Below, piece after piece: positions 1-9,239 of a DNA stretch of 64,000 bases (positions are counted from its first letter, which is position 1; each line of letters opens with the position of its first letter). A program made the position numbers and the translations under genes. The notes under the pieces were generated by a model, which saw only the letters and a list, made by a program, of their open reading frames with translations, made no database searches and was not told where the DNA came from. Location: positions 186,001-250,000 of the forward strand of contig NZ_JANHLK010000003.1 in the NCBI RefSeq assembly GCF_028682635.1, in the 5' to 3' direction. The stretch comes from Pseudomonas putida (GTDB lineage Bacteria; Pseudomonadota; Gammaproteobacteria; Pseudomonadales; Pseudomonadaceae).

Positions 1-1105
1 CACCCTCGCCTCCCTCGGCCTCGGCTGGGTCGGTGAGCCGGCGTTCGCGCATATTCTCGAGCCGGTGCTCGAAACGGTCGGCGTACAGTCGCCGGAAGTG
101 GTCAAGGGCGTGTCGTTCTTCACCGCGTTCTTCATCATCTCGTACCTGCACATCGTGGTCGGCGAGCTCGCCCCGAAATCCTGGGCCATCCGCAAACCGG
201 AATTGCTGTCGCTGTGGACCGCGGTGCCGCTGTACCTGTTCTACTGGGCCATGTACCCGGCCATTTACCTGCTCAACGCCAGCGCCAACCAGATCCTGCG
301 CATCGCAGGGCAAGGCGAACCCGGCCCGCATCACGAGCACCATTACAGCCGCGAAGAACTGAAACTGATCCTGCACTCCAGCCGTGGCCAGGACCCGAGC
401 GACCAGGGCATGCGCGTACTGGCCTCGGCCGTGGAAATGGGCGAACTGGAAGTGGTCGACTGGGCCAACTCCCGCGAAGACCTGGTGACCCTGGAGTTCA
501 ATGCACCGCTCAAGGAAATCCTGGCGATGTTCCGTCGCCACAAGTTCAGCCGTTACCCGGTGTATGACAGCGAGCGCCAGGAGTTCGTCGGCCTGCTGCA
601 CATCAAGGACCTGCTGCTTGAGCTGGCAGCCCTGGACCATATCCCGGAGTCGTTCAACCTGGCCGAACTGACACGTCCGCTGGAGCGCGTGTCGCGGCAC
701 ATGCCGTTGTCGCAATTGCTGGAGCAGTTCCGCAAGGGCGGCTCGCACTTCGCCGTAGTCGAGGAAGCCGATGGCAACATCATCGGTTACCTGACCATGG
801 AAGACGTGCTGGAAGTGCTGGTAGGCGATATCCAGGACGAACATCGCAAGGCCGAGCGCGGCATCCTCGCCTATCAACCGGGCAAGCTGCTGGTACGGGG
901 CGATACGCCACTGTTCAAGGTCGAGCGGCTGCTGGGCATTGACCTGGACCACGTCGAGGCCGAAACCCTCGCAGGCCTGGTCTACGAAAGCCTCAAGCGT
1001 GTACCGGAAGAGGAAGAAGTGCTGGAAGTCGAAGGCCTGCGCATCATCATCAAAAAGATGAAAGGGCCGAAGATTGTGCTGGCCAAGGTGTTGATGCTCG
1101 ATTGA
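1..1105 (+). CDS. CNNM/CorC-family membrane protein (HlyC/CorC-type), 5' partial
   Basis: The reading frame is already open at base 2, so the gene begins outside the window; the internal ATG at 65 is not the start. The visible part holds the end of a DUF21/CNNM transmembrane domain (hydrophobic stretches with a GELAPK motif), then a CBS pair (from about the codons at 480-830, including a second-CBS motif GYLTMEDVLEVLVGDI) and a C-terminal CorC_HlyC domain ending in IIIKKMKGPKIVLAKV. Family members are inner-membrane proteins linked to Mg2+/Co2+ homeostasis or cation efflux; older annotations call them hemolysins, but nothing here supports haemolytic activity. Substrate is not deducible. Followed by a REP pair and a convergent M23 peptidase gene. 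Confidence 0.9.
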   Translation, partial: TLASLGLGWVGEPAFAHILEPVLETVGVQSPEVVKGVSFFTAFFIISYLHIVVGELAPKSWAIRKPELLSLWTAVPLYLFYWAMYPAIYLLNASANQILRIAGQGEPGPHHEHHYSREELKLILHSSRGQDPSDQGMRVLASAVEMGELEVVDWANSREDLVTLEFNAPLKEILAMFRRHKFSRYPVYDSERQEFVGLLHIKDLLLELAALDHIPESFNLAELTRPLERVSRHMPLSQLLEQFRKGGSHFAVVEEADGNIIGYLTMEDVLEVLVGDIQDEHRKAERGILAYQPGKLLVRGDTPLFKVERLLGIDLDHVEAETLAGLVYESLKRVPEEEEVLEVEGLRIIIKKMKGPKIVLAKVLMLD

Positions 1106-1132
1106 TGGGCTGATCTGGAACCGAGTCGATCC

Positions 1133-1200
1133 CTTCGCGAGCAAGCTTGCTCCTACAGGTTATGCGCAGATCCTGTAGGAGCTGGCTTGCCAGCGAAGGC
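1133..1200. repeat. REP doublet (inverted pair)
   Basis: Two inverted copies of the pseudomonad REP palindrome, CGAGCAAGCTTGCTCCTACAG and CTGTAGGAGCTGGCTTGCCAG type, separated by about 12 bases. It lies between the stop codons of two convergent genes, the usual location for these non-autonomous RAYT-mobilised elements. Confidence 0.85.
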
Positions 1201-1218
1201 GTCACGTCAGACTATCCA

Positions 1219-2115
1219 TCACCGCTTGCCCAACGCAAAGTTGGGCAACGCGCCCATCGGTTGCTTGAACTGGTACGGAATCGACACCAATCCCATCCCG
1301 GTATTGCGCTGCACCACGAAGTGCAGATGCGGCCCGCTGCTGTTGCCGGTATTGCCCGATAGCGCCAGCGGGCTGCCCACCCCCACCCGCTGTCCTTCGC
1401 GAACGCTGACCGAACCTTTTTGCAGGTGCAGGTACACACCCATCGTCCCGTCATCGTGCAGCACCCGCACGAAATTGCCCGACGGATCGGTGCCACGCCC
1501 GGTCTGTCCATTTTCAGTCTTAACCACCATCCCGCCCCGCGCGGCAATAATCGGCGTGCCCTCCGGCATGGCGATGTCAATGGCATAGCGATTCCTCGGG
1601 CCGAAGTGGCTGTACTGGCCTTCGGCACCCTGACTCACGCGAAAGGGCCCGCCACGCCAGGGGTACGGATATCGGTAGGCCACGGCAGCGCCTGCGGGAT
1701 CACCCAGGGAATATTCGAACTTTGGCAGATACGCGAGTGGCTGTCCGGCCTTGGTCGGCGTGAGCTGCGCCAGGCGAATGCTGCTACGCAAAGGCATCAC
1801 CCGACGAATGGGACGACTCGGCGCACCGCTGACGTTTTTCAACCCGGTGAAACTCAATTCGATTTCTACCGGCGCATAGAGGTCATTGCGCACGTAGACG
1901 CTGTCCACACCGTCCTTTTTCATGATCACGAGGTACACCTGACGCTCGAGGTTTTCGACCATGCGATCGCGGAACGTGAACACGCTGGAGCCTTTGGTGG
2001 GGCGGTCGCTGTAGGAGACCACGCCATCGGCGTCGGTGGACTTGTAGATGGTCATGGCCATGGCCGAAGTCGAGGCGATGAAAAGACCACAGAAAAACAG
2101 CAGGCGCGCGAACAT
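1219..2115 (-). CDS. M23-family metallopeptidase-like protein with N-terminal DUF4124
   Basis: 298 residues. A signal peptide (residues 1 to about 20, ending SAMA) is followed by a DUF4124-like segment (IYKSTDADGVVSYSD) and a C-terminal LytM/M23 fold from about residue 165 to 270. Family members cut peptidoglycan cross-links or regulate amidases in the periplasm. D180, H230 (YLH) and H263/H265 (GPHLHF) fit the metal-binding positions, but the position four before D180, normally the first zinc histidine of HxxxD, is Arg176; the nearest upstream histidine is H170. The enzyme may therefore be degenerate or use a shifted ligand. It stands alone on the minus strand with REP elements on both sides. 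Confidence 0.88.
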   Translation of the reverse strand: MFARLLFFCGLFIASTSAMAMTIYKSTDADGVVSYSDRPTKGSSVFTFRDRMVENLERQVYLVIMKKDGVDSVYVRNDLYAPVEIELSFTGLKNVSGAPSRPIRRVMPLRSSIRLAQLTPTKAGQPLAYLPKFEYSLGDPAGAAVAYRYPYPWRGGPFRVSQGAEGQYSHFGPRNRYAIDIAMPEGTPIIAARGGMVVKTENGQTGRGTDPSGNFVRVLHDDGTMGVYLHLQKGSVSVREGQRVGVGSPLALSGNTGNSSGPHLHFVVQRNTGMGLVSIPYQFKQPMGALPNFALGKR

Positions 2116-2221
2116 GGGCGGGATTCTGTCGAGTCAGGTTTGGGTTTGAGCCTAGCAGGCGCAATGGACCTGTGAAGTCGGCAGATGTTCAGATGGATGT
2201 ACGGTGATTTCGAGGGCCTCT

Positions 2222-2384
2222 TCGCGAGCAAGAAGTTAGCACGATCACCTGTGGGAGCTAGCCTGCTGGCGATGACGGGCTGTCATTCAACATTGATGCC
2301 GACTGACCTGACGACATCGCCAGCAGGCTAGCTCCCACAGGACGGTGCAAACCCTGTGGGAGCGGCTTGCTCGCGATGGCGGGC
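2222..2384. repeat. REP cluster (inverted doublet plus a single copy)
   Basis: An inverted pair with cores CTAGCCTGCTGGCGAT and ATCGCCAGCAGGCTAG flanks a spacer at about 2275-2312. A third copy (GTGGGAGCGGCTTGCTCGCGA) follows at about 2355-2375 and a decayed GCGAGCAAG half lies at 2224. These repeats fill the gap between the M23 gene and the response regulator. Confidence 0.85.
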
Positions 2385-2402
2385 TGGCAGGCGACGCCAG
2401 AC

Positions 2403-3302
2403 TCAAGCGCCTGGAATGAAATGCTTCTGCGCGGTACCACGAGCAATCAGGCGGGAGATGTAGTCCAGTTTCTGAGCGTCCTGATCGACGAAGCGGAAGG
2501 TCAGTTGCAGCCAGTCGCTGTCGGGCTTTGGCTCGTGGGCCACCACGGCGTGCAGGTAACCGTTGAGCCGCGCCACTTCGGCACTCTCGCCCTGCTCCAG
2601 ATCCAGTACGGCGCTGTCGAGGACCTGCGGCAGGCTGTCGGTGCGCTTGACCACCAGCAGCGCTTCCTTGAGGCTCAGCGCCTTGATCACGCACGGCTGG
2701 ATGCCGTTGGGCAGCCGCAGCTGACCCTGGCCACGCCCGCCGCCGCCAGCAGCAGCAACCACTGGAGCCTTGACCGGTGGGCTGTTGAGCAAGCCTGGGG
2801 ACGGTACAGCGGCCGCCGGTGCGCTCACGGCAGGCTTGGCGCCGGTCAATGCGTTCAGGGTGTCGGTACCGAATGCCGAGATCGTTTTGGTCGCCGCCAC
2901 GCTCGTCAAGATGTCGAGTTTGCCGACCTTGTGCAGCGCCTGCTTGACCTTGGTGATCAGTTGCTCGTTGGTGAACGGCTTGCTGACGTAACCGGAAACG
3001 CCGGCCTGGATCGCCTGGACGACGTTCTCCTTGTCGCCGCGGCTGGTCACCATCACGAATGGCATGCCTTTGAGGCTGTCTTGCCCGCGGCACCAGGTCA
3101 GCAGTTCCAGGCCCGACATCTCCGGCATTTCCCAGTCGCACAGCACCAGGTCAAATGCTTCCCTGGCCAGCAGCGACTGAGCCTTGCGGCCGTTGACCGC
3201 GTCTTCGATGCGCATGCCCGGAAAATAGTTGCGCAGGCATTTCTTCACCAGGTCACGAATGAACGCAGCATCGTCCACGACCAACACACTGACCTTACTC
3301 AT
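2403..3302 (-). CDS. Response regulator with CheY-like receiver and PilZ-like C-terminal domain
   Basis: 299 residues from the ATG at 3302, which has AAGGGG six bases upstream; an in-frame TTG six bases earlier is less likely. The receiver domain (residues 1 to about 125) has D10/D11, the phospho-acceptor D56 in LCDWEMP and K108 in SKPF. A Pro/Ala-rich linker joins it to a C-terminal domain of about 110 residues whose spacing resembles PilZ, though I do not see a clear RxxxR c-di-GMP motif. No DNA-binding helix-turn-helix is visible, so it probably acts through protein or ligand contacts. A response regulator downstream of phoU is conserved in Pseudomonas; no partner kinase is in the window. 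Confidence 0.85.
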   Translation of the reverse strand: MSKVSVLVVDDAAFIRDLVKKCLRNYFPGMRIEDAVNGRKAQSLLAREAFDLVLCDWEMPEMSGLELLTWCRGQDSLKGMPFVMVTSRGDKENVVQAIQAGVSGYVSKPFTNEQLITKVKQALHKVGKLDILTSVAATKTISAFGTDTLNALTGAKPAVSAPAAAVPSPGLLNSPPVKAPVVAAAGGGGRGQGQLRLPNGIQPCVIKALSLKEALLVVKRTDSLPQVLDSAVLDLEQGESAEVARLNGYLHAVVAHEPKPDSDWLQLTFRFVDQDAQKLDYISRLIARGTAQKHFIPGA

Positions 3303-3340
3303 CCACAACCCCTTTAAAAAATCCCGGTGAACCCCAAACG

Positions 3341-3366
3341 AAAACGCCCGGCCAATAGGCCGGGCG
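3341..3366 (-). terminator. Intrinsic terminator downstream of phoU
   Basis: A nine-base-pair G+C stem (CGCCCGGCC / GGCCGGGCG) with a four-base loop at 3345-3366 is followed on the minus strand by TTTT. It separates phoU from the response regulator, so the latter probably has its own promoter. Confidence 0.8.
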
Positions 3367-3382
3367 CTTTAGTTGGGCAATC

Positions 3383-4144
3383 TTACTTATCGTCAGATTT
3401 GCCCGGAACATTAGCGGTTTCGCCGCTGGTCCCTTCAACTTCTTCCTTCATGCGCTTGAGGCCCAGGTGACGAACGTCAGTGCCGCGCACCAGATAAATC
3501 ACCAGTTCCGAGATATTGCGCGCGTGGTCGCCGATACGCTCCAGCGAACGCAGGACCCAGATGATGCTCAAGACCCGCGAGATAGAGCGCGGGTCTTCCA
3601 TCATGTAGGTTGCCAGCTCACGCAGGGCGGTCTTGTATTCGCGGTCGATGATCTTGTCGTACTGCGCCACTGACAACGCCAGGTCGGCGTCGAAACGGGC
3701 AAAGGCATCCAGCGCATCACGGACCATGTTGCGCACCTGGTCGCCGATGTGGCGCACCTCGACGTAACCGCGCGGTGCTTCGCCTTCTTCGCACAGCTGG
3801 ATGGCGCGACGGGCGATCTTGGTCGCTTCGTCACCGATGCGCTCCAGGTCGATCACCGACTTGGAGATGCTGATGATCAGGCGCAAATCAGACGCCGCCG
3901 GCTGGCGACGGGCCAGGATGCGCAGGCATTCTTCGTCGATGTTGCGTTCCATCTGGTTGATCTGGTCGTCGATCTCGCGCACCTGCTGGGCCAGGCCGGA
4001 ATCGGCCTCGATCAGCGCGGTGACCGCGTCGTTGACCTGCTTCTCGACCAGCCCGCCCATGGCCAGGAGGTGGCTGCGCACTTCCTCCAGTTCGGCGTTG
4101 AACTGCGCGGAAATGTGGTGGGTAAGGCCTTCTTTACTAATCAT
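3383..4144 (-). CDS. phoU: Phosphate signalling complex protein PhoU
   Basis: 253 residues from the ATG at 4144, which has GGAG seven bases upstream; a longer in-frame extension runs into an intergenic repeat and is rejected. The all-helical protein has the two PhoU repeats with acidic metal-binding motifs (for example DEECLRILARRQPAASDLR and the matching EDPRSISRVLSIIWVLR segment). PhoU links the Pst transporter to the PhoR kinase and limits Pho activation when phosphate is plentiful. It is the last gene of the pst block, 114 bases after pstB, with a repeat in the gap and a strong terminator behind it. Confidence 0.97.
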   Translation of the reverse strand: MISKEGLTHHISAQFNAELEEVRSHLLAMGGLVEKQVNDAVTALIEADSGLAQQVREIDDQINQMERNIDEECLRILARRQPAASDLRLIISISKSVIDLERIGDEATKIARRAIQLCEEGEAPRGYVEVRHIGDQVRNMVRDALDAFARFDADLALSVAQYDKIIDREYKTALRELATYMMEDPRSISRVLSIIWVLRSLERIGDHARNISELVIYLVRGTDVRHLGLKRMKEEVEGTSGETANVPGKSDDK

Positions 4145-4156
4145 GCGATTGCTCCG

Positions 4157-4258
4157 CAAAAGCTGTAAGCCGCAAGCTACAAGCTGCAAGCTGATTTGAG
4201 TCGTTACGCTGAACTGCTTTTACTTGCCGCTTGCAGCTCGAAGCTTGCGGCTGTACGG
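4157..4258. repeat. Imperfect inverted repeat between pstB and phoU
   Basis: The gap contains iterated AAGCTGCAAGCT/AAGCTTGCGGC units: CTGTAAGCCGCAAGCTACAAG on one side and CTTGCAGCTCGAAGCTTGCGG on the other. It can fold into a long imperfect hairpin and differs from the GAGCAAGC-type REP family found elsewhere. It may stabilise or attenuate the pstB-phoU transcript; that role is inferred. Confidence 0.6.
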
Positions 4259-5092
4259 CTAGCCGTATCGTCCGGTGATGTAGTCTTCGGTCTGCTTCTT
4301 CGCCGGATTGGTGAACAGAGTATCGGTGTCGCCGAATTCCACCAGTTTGCCCATGTACATGAACGCCGTGTAGTCGGAAACCCGCGCGGCCTGTTGCATG
4401 TTGTGGGTCACGATGACGATGGTGAACTTCGATTTCAGTTCGTAGATCAGCTCTTCGACCTTCAGCGTCGAGATCGGGTCGAGTGCCGAGCAGGGTTCGT
4501 CGAGCAACAGCACTTCCGGTTCCACGGCGATGGTGCGGGCGATCACCAAACGTTGTTGCTGACCACCGGACAGGCCCAGTGCCGACTCGTGCAGACGATC
4601 TTTGACTTCGTCCCACAAGGCCGCGCCTTTCAATGCCCACTCAACGGCTTCGTCCAGTACGCGCTTCTTGTTGATGCCCTGGATGCGCAGGCCGTAGACC
4701 ACGTTTTCGTAGATGGTTTTCGGGAACGGGTTCGGCTTCTGGAACACCATGCCGACGCGACGACGCAGCTCGGCCACGTCTTCGCCCTTGCGGTAGATGT
4801 TGTTGCCGTACAGGTTGATCGCGCCTTCGACACGGCAACCGTCCACCAGGTCGTTCATGCGGTTGAAGGTGCGCAGCAGCGTCGACTTGCCGCAGCCGGA
4901 CGGGCCGATGAAGGCGGTCACGCGCTGTTTCGGGATGTTCATGCTGACGTCGTACAGCGCTTGTTTGTCGCCGTAGAACAGGCTCAGGCCCGGCACTTCG
5001 ATGGCTACGGTTTCCTGCTCGAGGCTCAGGCTCTGTTTGTCGCGACCCAGGGCCGACATGTTGATGCCGTGGGTATGTGCTTCGTGCTGCAT
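4259..5092 (-). CDS. pstB: Phosphate ABC transporter ATP-binding protein PstB
   Basis: 277 residues. The ABC ATPase energises PstSCAB phosphate import at the inner membrane. Walker A is GPSGCGKS (residues 63-70), the Q-loop is [10 protein letters not shown], the signature is LSGGQQQR and Walker B is [12 protein letters not shown], followed by the switch histidine in VIVTHNM. The N-terminal extension of about 30 residues is typical of pseudomonads. A GGGAG ribosome site lies just before the ATG. It is separated from pstA by 172 bases holding a near-perfect REP doublet, which may tune the amount of PstB relative to PstA. Confidence 0.98.
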   Translation of the reverse strand: MQHEAHTHGINMSALGRDKQSLSLEQETVAIEVPGLSLFYGDKQALYDVSMNIPKQRVTAFIGPSGCGKSTLLRTFNRMNDLVDGCRVEGAINLYGNNIYRKGEDVAELRRRVGMVFQKPNPFPKTIYENVVYGLRIQGINKKRVLDEAVEWALKGAALWDEVKDRLHESALGLSGGQQQRLVIARTIAVEPEVLLLDEPCSALDPISTLKVEELIYELKSKFTIVIVTHNMQQAARVSDYTAFMYMGKLVEFGDTDTLFTNPAKKQTEDYITGRYG

Positions 5093-5174
5093 GGGAGGCT
5101 CCCTGTGCTAACAAATTCGGTTCGGGGCCGCAGGCCGGGCCTGCGGGTTACTCAAATTCTGTGTGTTGCGCCGG

Positions 5175-5255
5175 TCCCCTGTAGGAGCTGGCTTGCCAGC
5201 GAAGGCGTACTCACTGACGCCAAAAGCTTCGCTGGCAAGCCAGCTCCTACAGGGG
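5175..5255. repeat. REP doublet between pstA and pstB
   Basis: Near-perfect inverted pair: CCCCTGTAGGAGCTGGCTTG and its complement enclose about 25 bases. It begins ten bases after the pstA stop and lies inside the pst transcription unit. Confidence 0.88.
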
Positions 5256-5264
5256 CCGCGGTGA

Positions 5265-6935
5265 TTAGCTATCCAGCGCCTTGTACTTCTCGCGCAGGTG
5301 GTTACGGATGTACACCGCCGACAGGTTCAACGTGGCGATCACCAGCACCAGCAGCAGCGCCGTGGCATACACCAGCGGCCGCGCGGCTTCGACGTTCGGG
5401 CTCTGGAAGCCGACGTCATAGATGTGGAAGCCCAGGTGCATGATCTTCTGGTCCAGGTGCAGGTACGGGTAGTTGCCATCCACCGGCAGCGACGGCGCCA
5501 GTTTCACCACACCCACCAGCATCAGCGGCGCCACTTCACCGGCGGCGCGGGCCACGGCGAGGATCATGCCGGTCATCATCGCCGGGCTGGCCATTGGCAG
5601 CACGATCTTCCACAAGGTTTCCGCCTTGGTCGCGCCGAGGGCCAACGAGCCTTCGCGCACGGTGCGAGGAATCCGCGCCAGGCCTTCTTCGGTGGCCACG
5701 ATCACCACCGGCACCGCCAACAGCGCCAGGGTCAACGAAGCCCACATCAAGCCCGGTGTACCGAAGGTCGGCGCCGGTAAGGCTTCAGGGAAGAACAACC
5801 GGTCGAGCGAGCCACCCAGCACATAGACGAAGAAGCCCAAGCCGAACACGCCGTAAACGATCGCCGGAACACCCGCCAGGTTGTTCACCGCAATACGGAT
5901 CACCCGGGTCAGCGTGTTCTGCTTGGCGTATTCGCGCAGGTACACCGCCGCCAGCACGCCGAACGGGGTCACGATCATCGCCATGATCAGGGTCATCATC
6001 ACGGTGCCGAAGATCGCCGGGAAAATCCCGCCTTCGGTGTTGGCTTCACGCGGGTCGTCGCTCAGGAATTCCCAGACCTTGCTGAAGTAGAAACCGATCT
6101 TGGTGAAGGTGCCCATGGCGTTCGGCTGGTAGGCGTGAACCACTTTACCCAGGCCGATTTCGATTTCCTTGCCGTTGGCATCGCGGGCGGTGAGGCTGTC
6201 GCGGTTGAACTGCGCGTGCAGGTCACCCAGGCGTGCTTCGATGTCCTGATAACGGGCATTGAGTTCGGCGCGATCGGATTCCATGTCCGCTTGCGCGGCC
6301 GCGTCGAGCTTGCCGTCCAGCTCCAGTTTGCGACCGTGCAAGCGGATCCGCTCGAGACCGGCGTTGATCGCGCCGATATCGGTTTTTTCCAGGGTCTTGA
6401 GTTGCGCGGCCAGTTGATTCACGCGGTTGATCCGCGCCTGCAGCTCAGGCCATGCAGCCTCGCCCTCGGCAATGACCTTGCCGTCCTGCTTGACGTTGAC
6501 CAGGTAGCCGTAGAAATTGCCCCACTCGCGGCGCTCGATCGCCATCAGCTCTGGCGGTGTCTTCTGGTTGGTCAGCCACTCGCCGACGATCCACGTGAAG
6601 TCGTTGCCGTTCAGGTCACGGTTGCCGACCTTGATCAGCTCGCGGGTCATGAACTCCGGGCCATCCTCAGGCACCGGCAGGCCGGCGCTCTTCAGACGTG
6701 CACGCGGCACTTCTTCCTTCTGCACCACTTCGCCGACGACCAGGTGATTGGCCTGGCCCGGCACGTCGTAGCTGGCGTGGATCAGGTCCGCCGGCCAGAA
6801 GTGACCCAGGCCGCGCACGGCAATCACCGCCAGCAGGCCAATGGTCATGATGACCGCGATGGACACCGCGCCACCGCTGATCCAGACGCCTGGGGCGCCG
6901 CTCTTGAACCATCCTTTCAGGGAGTTCTGTTTCAC
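5265..6935 (-). CDS. pstA: Phosphate ABC transporter permease PstA (long pseudomonad form)
   Basis: 556 residues, against about 300 in enterobacteria. The first membrane segment (about residues 18-40) is followed by a large predicted periplasmic insertion (about 45-300) rich in charged, partly coiled-coil sequence. The binding-protein-dependent permease domain follows (about 310-545), with the EAA loop near EGLARIPRTVREGSLALGA. PstA pairs with PstC to form the phosphate channel. It starts 15 bases after the pstC stop, with AAGGTAG upstream of the ATG, so the two are co-transcribed. Confidence 0.96.
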   Translation of the reverse strand: MKQNSLKGWFKSGAPGVWISGGAVSIAVIMTIGLLAVIAVRGLGHFWPADLIHASYDVPGQANHLVVGEVVQKEEVPRARLKSAGLPVPEDGPEFMTRELIKVGNRDLNGNDFTWIVGEWLTNQKTPPELMAIERREWGNFYGYLVNVKQDGKVIAEGEAAWPELQARINRVNQLAAQLKTLEKTDIGAINAGLERIRLHGRKLELDGKLDAAAQADMESDRAELNARYQDIEARLGDLHAQFNRDSLTARDANGKEIEIGLGKVVHAYQPNAMGTFTKIGFYFSKVWEFLSDDPREANTEGGIFPAIFGTVMMTLIMAMIVTPFGVLAAVYLREYAKQNTLTRVIRIAVNNLAGVPAIVYGVFGLGFFVYVLGGSLDRLFFPEALPAPTFGTPGLMWASLTLALLAVPVVIVATEEGLARIPRTVREGSLALGATKAETLWKIVLPMASPAMMTGMILAVARAAGEVAPLMLVGVVKLAPSLPVDGNYPYLHLDQKIMHLGFHIYDVGFQSPNVEAARPLVYATALLLVLVIATLNLSAVYIRNHLREKYKALDS

Positions 6936-6950
6936 AGACTTCTACCTTTC

Positions 6951-9233
6951 TTAAAGCGACGAGTATTTCTTGCGCAGACGCTGACGAATCAGTTCTGCGA
7001 GGGTGTTCATGACGAAGGTGAACAGCAACAGCACCAACGCCGAGAGGAACAGCACGCGGTAGTGGCTGCCGCCGACTTCCGACTCCGGCATTTCCACCGC
7101 GACGTTGGCGGCGAGGGTACGCAGGCCTTCGAACAGGTTCATTTCCATGACCGGGGTGTTACCGGTGGCCATCAACACGATCATGGTTTCACCGACCGCA
7201 CGGCCCATGCCGATCATCAGTGCCGAGAAGATGCCCGGGCTGGCGGTGAGAATCACTACGCGAGTCATGGTCTGCCACGGCGTTGCACCAAGGGCCAGGG
7301 AGCCCAGGGTCAGGCCACGGGGCACGCTGAACACGGCGTCTTCGGCGATGGAGTAGATGTTCGGGATGACCGCGAAGCCCATGGCCAGGCCGACCACCAG
7401 TGCGTTGCGCTGGTCGTAGGTAATCCCCAGGTCGTGGGAGATCCACATGCGCATGTCGCCGCCGAAGAACCAGTTTTCCATGAACGGGCTCATGTACAGT
7501 GACAACCAGCCCACGAACAGGATCACCGGAATCAGCAGCGCACTTTCCCAGCCATCCGGGACTTTCAGGCGGATCGACTCAGGCAGGCGGCTGAAGGTGA
7601 AACCGGCGACCAGGATGCCGATCGGCAGCAGCATCAGCAGGCTGAAGATGCCCGGCAAGTGCCCTTCTACATATGGCGCGAGGAACAGGCCCGCGAAGAA
7701 ACCGAGGATCACCGTCGGCATCGCTTCCATCAGCTCGATCACCGGCTTGACCTTGCGGCGCATGCCCGGGGCCATGAAGTACGCGGTGTAGATCGCAGCC
7801 GCGACGGCCAGTGGCGCGGCCAGCAGCATGGCGTAGAACGCGGCCTTGAGGGTACCGAAGGTCAGTGGCGACAGGCTCAGTTTCGGTTCGAAGTCGGTGT
7901 TGGCAGCGGTCGATTGCCAGACGTATTTAGGCTCGTCGTAGTTTTCGTACCAGACCTTGCTCCACAACGCGCTCCACGACACTTCCGGATGCGGGTTGTC
8001 GAGCAGCAACGGTTGCAGCTTGCCGCCGGCTTCGACGATCACGCGGTTAGCCCGTGGCGACAGACCGAAAACGCCCTGGCCTTCGACCACCTGGTCGACC
8101 AGCAAGGTACGGTGCGCGGTGCTGTGGAACACACCGAGCTTGCCGGCGGCATCGAGGGCAACGAAGCCCTTGCGGCGCTCCTCAGCGGTGATTTCAACGA
8201 TAGGCGTGGTGCCCATCTGGAAGGTACGAATCTGCTTCAGGCGCTGCTCGCCATCCGGGTCGCGAGCCATGAACCACTGGGCCAGGCCACCCTTGGAGTC
8301 GCCGAGGATCAGCGAGATGCCACCCACCAGTTGGGTACTGGCGGTGATTTGCGCTTCGCCGTCTTCCAGCAGTTTGTAGCGACCGTTGAGGCTCTTGTCG
8401 CGCAGGCTGAACACATCGGCCTGGGCGCGACCGTTGATCACGTACAACCATTGCTGGCGCGGGTCGACGAAGATGTTCTTCACCGGCTCGGTCATCTGCG
8501 GCAGGTCGATGCGCTTCTGCTCGTTGGTGATCTCGCCGGTCATCATGTTTTCTTCGCTGGTGAGCGACAGAACATTGAGTTGCGAACCGGTGGCACCGAC
8601 CAGCATCAGGGTCGAATCGTTGGCGTTGAGGCTGACGTGCTCCAGGGCACCGCCGGCTTCATTCAGCGCGATTGGCGTTTCGCCGTACGGGTACTCGATG
8701 GCCGGCGTAATGGTTTTCTTGCCGTCCGGGTAGCTGACTTTGTAGGTGTGACGGAATACCAGTGCCTGGCCGTTGGAGAAACCCACCGCCACCAGTGGTT
8801 GACCTGGCTGGTCGTCACCAATCGACGTCACAGTGGCACCCACCGGGACCGGCAGATCGACGCGTTTGAGTTCAGCGCCATTGTCGATATCGAAAAACAG
8901 TGCCTGGCCCTTGTCGGAAACCCGCATGGCGACCTGGTTCTGCTCTTCCAGGGAGATCATCAACGGCTTGCCGGCGTCTTGCATCCACGCCGGCGTAATG
9001 GCGTCGCTGGACGTCAGGCTGGCACCCTGGAACAGGGGCGCAACGACGTAGGCGAGGAAGAAAAAGATCAGGGTGATCGCACCGAGAACGGCAAGGCCGC
9101 CCACCAGGACGTACCAGCGGGTCAGGCGATCCTTGAGCGCGCGGATGCGGCGCTTGCGTTGCAGCTCAGGCGTATTGAAATCAATTCGCTTGGGGGGATT
9201 TGTAGTCATTGTGGAATTGGCCAGATCATTCAT
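6951..9233 (-). CDS. pstC: Phosphate ABC transporter permease PstC (long pseudomonad form)
   Basis: 760 residues from the ATG at 9233, compared with about 320 in E. coli. After one membrane segment (about residues 40-65) comes a periplasmic insertion of roughly 400 residues, rich in beta-type repeats (for example FVDPRQQWLYVINGRAQAD). The permease domain follows (about 465-755), with an EAA-like loop around VPRGLTLGSLALGATPWQT. A GTG six bases upstream is possible but has poor spacing. A consensus PHO box ends only 22 bases before this ATG, so transcription may start at or next to it; an in-frame ATG at 9209 is an alternative start. Forms the channel with PstA. Confidence 0.95.
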   Translation of the reverse strand: MNDLANSTMTTNPPKRIDFNTPELQRKRRIRALKDRLTRWYVLVGGLAVLGAITLIFFFLAYVVAPLFQGASLTSSDAITPAWMQDAGKPLMISLEEQNQVAMRVSDKGQALFFDIDNGAELKRVDLPVPVGATVTSIGDDQPGQPLVAVGFSNGQALVFRHTYKVSYPDGKKTITPAIEYPYGETPIALNEAGGALEHVSLNANDSTLMLVGATGSQLNVLSLTSEENMMTGEITNEQKRIDLPQMTEPVKNIFVDPRQQWLYVINGRAQADVFSLRDKSLNGRYKLLEDGEAQITASTQLVGGISLILGDSKGGLAQWFMARDPDGEQRLKQIRTFQMGTTPIVEITAEERRKGFVALDAAGKLGVFHSTAHRTLLVDQVVEGQGVFGLSPRANRVIVEAGGKLQPLLLDNPHPEVSWSALWSKVWYENYDEPKYVWQSTAANTDFEPKLSLSPLTFGTLKAAFYAMLLAAPLAVAAAIYTAYFMAPGMRRKVKPVIELMEAMPTVILGFFAGLFLAPYVEGHLPGIFSLLMLLPIGILVAGFTFSRLPESIRLKVPDGWESALLIPVILFVGWLSLYMSPFMENWFFGGDMRMWISHDLGITYDQRNALVVGLAMGFAVIPNIYSIAEDAVFSVPRGLTLGSLALGATPWQTMTRVVILTASPGIFSALMIGMGRAVGETMIVLMATGNTPVMEMNLFEGLRTLAANVAVEMPESEVGGSHYRVLFLSALVLLLFTFVMNTLAELIRQRLRKKYSSL

Positions 9234-9239
9234 TCGCAC

